NCBI GenBank assembly: GCA_004553715.1
Contig: SFKP01000043.1
Coordinates: forward strand, 1 to 6,211
Source: Clostridiales bacterium
GTDB lineage: Bacteria; Bacillota; Clostridia; TANB77; CAG-508
Direction of reading: 5' to 3'
Length of the DNA: 6,211 nt
The first letter of the stretch is position 1, and each line of letters begins with the position of its first letter. The notes beneath the pieces were generated by a model. It did no database searches, was not told the origin of the DNA, and worked only from the letters and a program-made list of their open reading frames with translations. A program made the position numbers and the translations under genes. Positions 5,644 to 6,211 of this stretch are shown piece by piece.

Positions 5644-5708
5644 AAGGAATAGGAGTAAAATATAGAATACTTAATTTGAGTATCCCCTTTCAAAATTAGC
5701 TATTCCTT
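5644..5708. repeat. Long-range 9-bp inverted repeat with inner hairpin
   Basis: AAGGAATAG (5644-5652) and CTATTCCTT (5700-5708) are perfect inverted copies 47 bases apart. Between them ATACT (5667-5671) pairs with AGTAT (5679-5683), extendable inward with weaker pairs. The outer arm includes a GGAATAGGAG stretch that resembles a ribosome-binding site but has no start codon at a useful distance. It could be the fold of a small RNA or the ends of a short repeat element. Confidence 0.35.
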
Positions 5709-5737
5709 GCTATAAGCTTGTTTTAGCCATATTTTAT

Positions 5738-5795
5738 AGACAATAAACTACATTACTTTTATATAAAAACTCCTTAAAATCGATTCTGGAGCTTC
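5738..5795. repeat. Direct repeat, copy 1 (58-bp family)
   Basis: It starts AGACAATAAACTA and has TTTTATATAAAAA at 5757-5769, the identical core CTTAAAATCGATT at 5773-5785, then CTGGAGCTTC. The start-to-core distance is 35 bases in all three copies. By hand alignment it matches copy 3 at about 40 of 58 positions. The 5' flank ATTTTATAG (5731-5739) also aligns with copy 2 (ATTTTTCAG). Confidence 0.75.
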
Positions 5796-5900
5796 AATAT
5801 TTTGTGTTATGTCTGGTTGGATTTTTTTTCATTATTGTAACCTTATAATTTATAAAAAAATTTATATAATTTCAGATTATTTTTTCAAAAATTCGTAAAT

Positions 5901-5933
5901 CCTTATATTTCAGTATTTTACCTTATTTTTCAG
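5901..5933. repeat. Short tandem repeat before copy 2
   Basis: CCTTATATTTCAG (5901-5913) is repeated 20 bases later as CCTTATTTTTCAG (5921-5933), 12 of 13 bases identical. The second copy runs directly into the 58-bp repeat copy 2. Related TTTCAG words occur at about 5870 and 6006, so this is a recurring sub-element of the region. Confidence 0.5.
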
Positions 5934-5989
5934 ACAACAAACTATATGCCTAATTTTTAAAAACGGCTTAAAATCGATTCTCGTGCGTC
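5932..5989. repeat. Direct repeat, copy 2 (58-bp family)
   Basis: It starts AGACAACAAACTA (12 of 13 bases as in copy 1), has the core CTTAAAATCGATT at 5967-5979 exactly 35 bases after its start, then CTCGTGCGTC. A T-run (5991-5997) follows. The centre ATGCCTAATTTTTAAAAAC differs from copies 1 and 3, which share TTTTATATAAAAA. Confidence 0.75.
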
Positions 5990-6001
5990 GTTTTTTTAGC
6001 C

Positions 6002-6030
6002 ATTTTTCAGCATTTTTAAAAGATGCCTAA
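6002..6030. repeat. Degenerate half-copy of the repeat family
   Basis: ATTTTTCAG (6002-6010) and ATGCCTAA (6023-6030) occur with exactly the spacing they have in copy 2 (5925-5933 and 5946-5953; offset 21 in both). The CTTAAAATCGATT core is missing, so this looks like a truncated or decayed unit 77 bases downstream of copy 2. It also overlaps an imperfect palindrome, ATGCCTAAAATTAAGCAT (6023-6040). Confidence 0.45.
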
Positions 6031-6095
6031 AATTAAGCATTTCAATAAGAATTACATCATAATTATAAGATTTTATAAATTGAACATTATAATTT

Positions 6096-6153
6096 AAACA
6101 TATAACTTGTTAGGTTTTATATAAAAATGTCTTAAAATCGATTTTGATGCGTT
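6096..6153. repeat. Direct repeat, copy 3 (58-bp family)
   Basis: It starts AAACATATAACTT, shares TTTTATATAAAAA (6115-6127) with copy 1, and has the core CTTAAAATCGATT at 6131-6143, again 35 bases from the unit start, then TTGATGCGTT. Here the core lies in a perfect 12-base palindrome, AAAATCGATTTT (6134-6145). The other copies have C in place of T at the eleventh base. Confidence 0.75.
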
Positions 6154-6211
6154 CAAAATATAAAATTATATTATGAACTAATAATCTAAATTTATATAAA
6201 GTTATTATAAA

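Larger units (their letters stand above)
5555..6211. other. Gene-free, structured AT-rich region with repeats
   Basis: No reading frame on either strand has a ribosome-binding site and recognisable protein character. No clear intrinsic terminator follows the hydrolase gene; ATATAT (5571-5576) with ATATAT (5589-5594) ahead of GATTTTTT is too weak to call. The region contains alternative hairpins (5594-5640), a long-range stem (5644-5708), three approximately 58-bp direct repeats plus a half-copy (5738-6153), and a small tandem repeat (5901-5933). It continues past the window end. Confidence 0.7.

Noticed and set aside
5490..5693. Minus-strand reading frame of 67 codons overlapping the hydrolase gene end
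   Set aside because: It overlaps a better-supported gene, has no ribosome-binding site, and encodes a Leu/Ile/Tyr-rich sequence typical of AT-rich chance translation.
5800..5842. Minus-strand 12-codon frame starting ATGAAAAAAAATCC after AAGG
   Set aside because: Too short, no recognisable product, and the second repeat copy shows a different frame relation, so the ATG is probably incidental.
5738..6153. CRISPR array
   Set aside because: The repeats are only about 69% alike outside the core, spacing is irregular and long (164-194 bases), and no cas gene is present.

Overview
The window reads as a chromosomal piece of an AT-rich, endospore-forming Firmicute, most likely class Clostridia. Three things point there: the extreme A/T bias in codons and spacers, good Shine-Dalgarno sites (GGAG/AAGGAG types) before most genes, and the sporulation pair yabP-yabQ directly upstream of a divIC-type division gene. 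Stop codons TAA, TAG and TGA are all used as stops, so the code is the standard bacterial one. All convincing genes lie on the + strand.

Layout. Positions 1-194 hold a non-coding leader with a nested inverted repeat that looks like the tail of a mobile element, followed by promoter-like sequence. Next comes a compact aspartate kinase (195-920) that consists only of the catalytic domain and is closed by a strong intrinsic terminator (924-954). A second block carries yabP (1079-1375), yabQ (1388-1864, TTG start) and divIC (1931-2212). Its probable terminator begins inside the last codons of divIC. A third block starts with transcription terminator Rho (2302-3618) and continues with closely spaced genes: the RdgB/HAM1 XTP/dITP pyrophosphatase (3644-4228), a badly deleted GNAT acetyltransferase pseudogene (4244-4453), a YjjX-type inosine/xanthosine triphosphatase (4463-4996) and a probable permuted-papain (NlpC/P60-like, YiiX-type) cysteine hydrolase (5012-5554).

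The last 657 bases (5555-6211) contain no credible gene. They do contain structure: two mutually exclusive hairpins near 5594-5640, a long-range 9-bp stem (5644-5652 with 5700-5708), and a family of about 58-bp direct repeats. Three copies of the repeat (5738, 5932, 6096) share an identical 13-base core, CTTAAAATCGATT. A degenerate fourth half-copy sits at 6002-6030. This repeat family is the least explained signal in the window.

Functionally, the middle block joins spore-envelope assembly (YabP/YabQ) with septum formation (DivIC). The Rho block adds two housecleaning enzymes of the same general job, removal of non-canonical purine NTPs (RdgB and YjjX), on either side of a dead acetyltransferase gene. 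The ACT-less aspartate kinase would be expected to lack the usual lysine/threonine feedback site.
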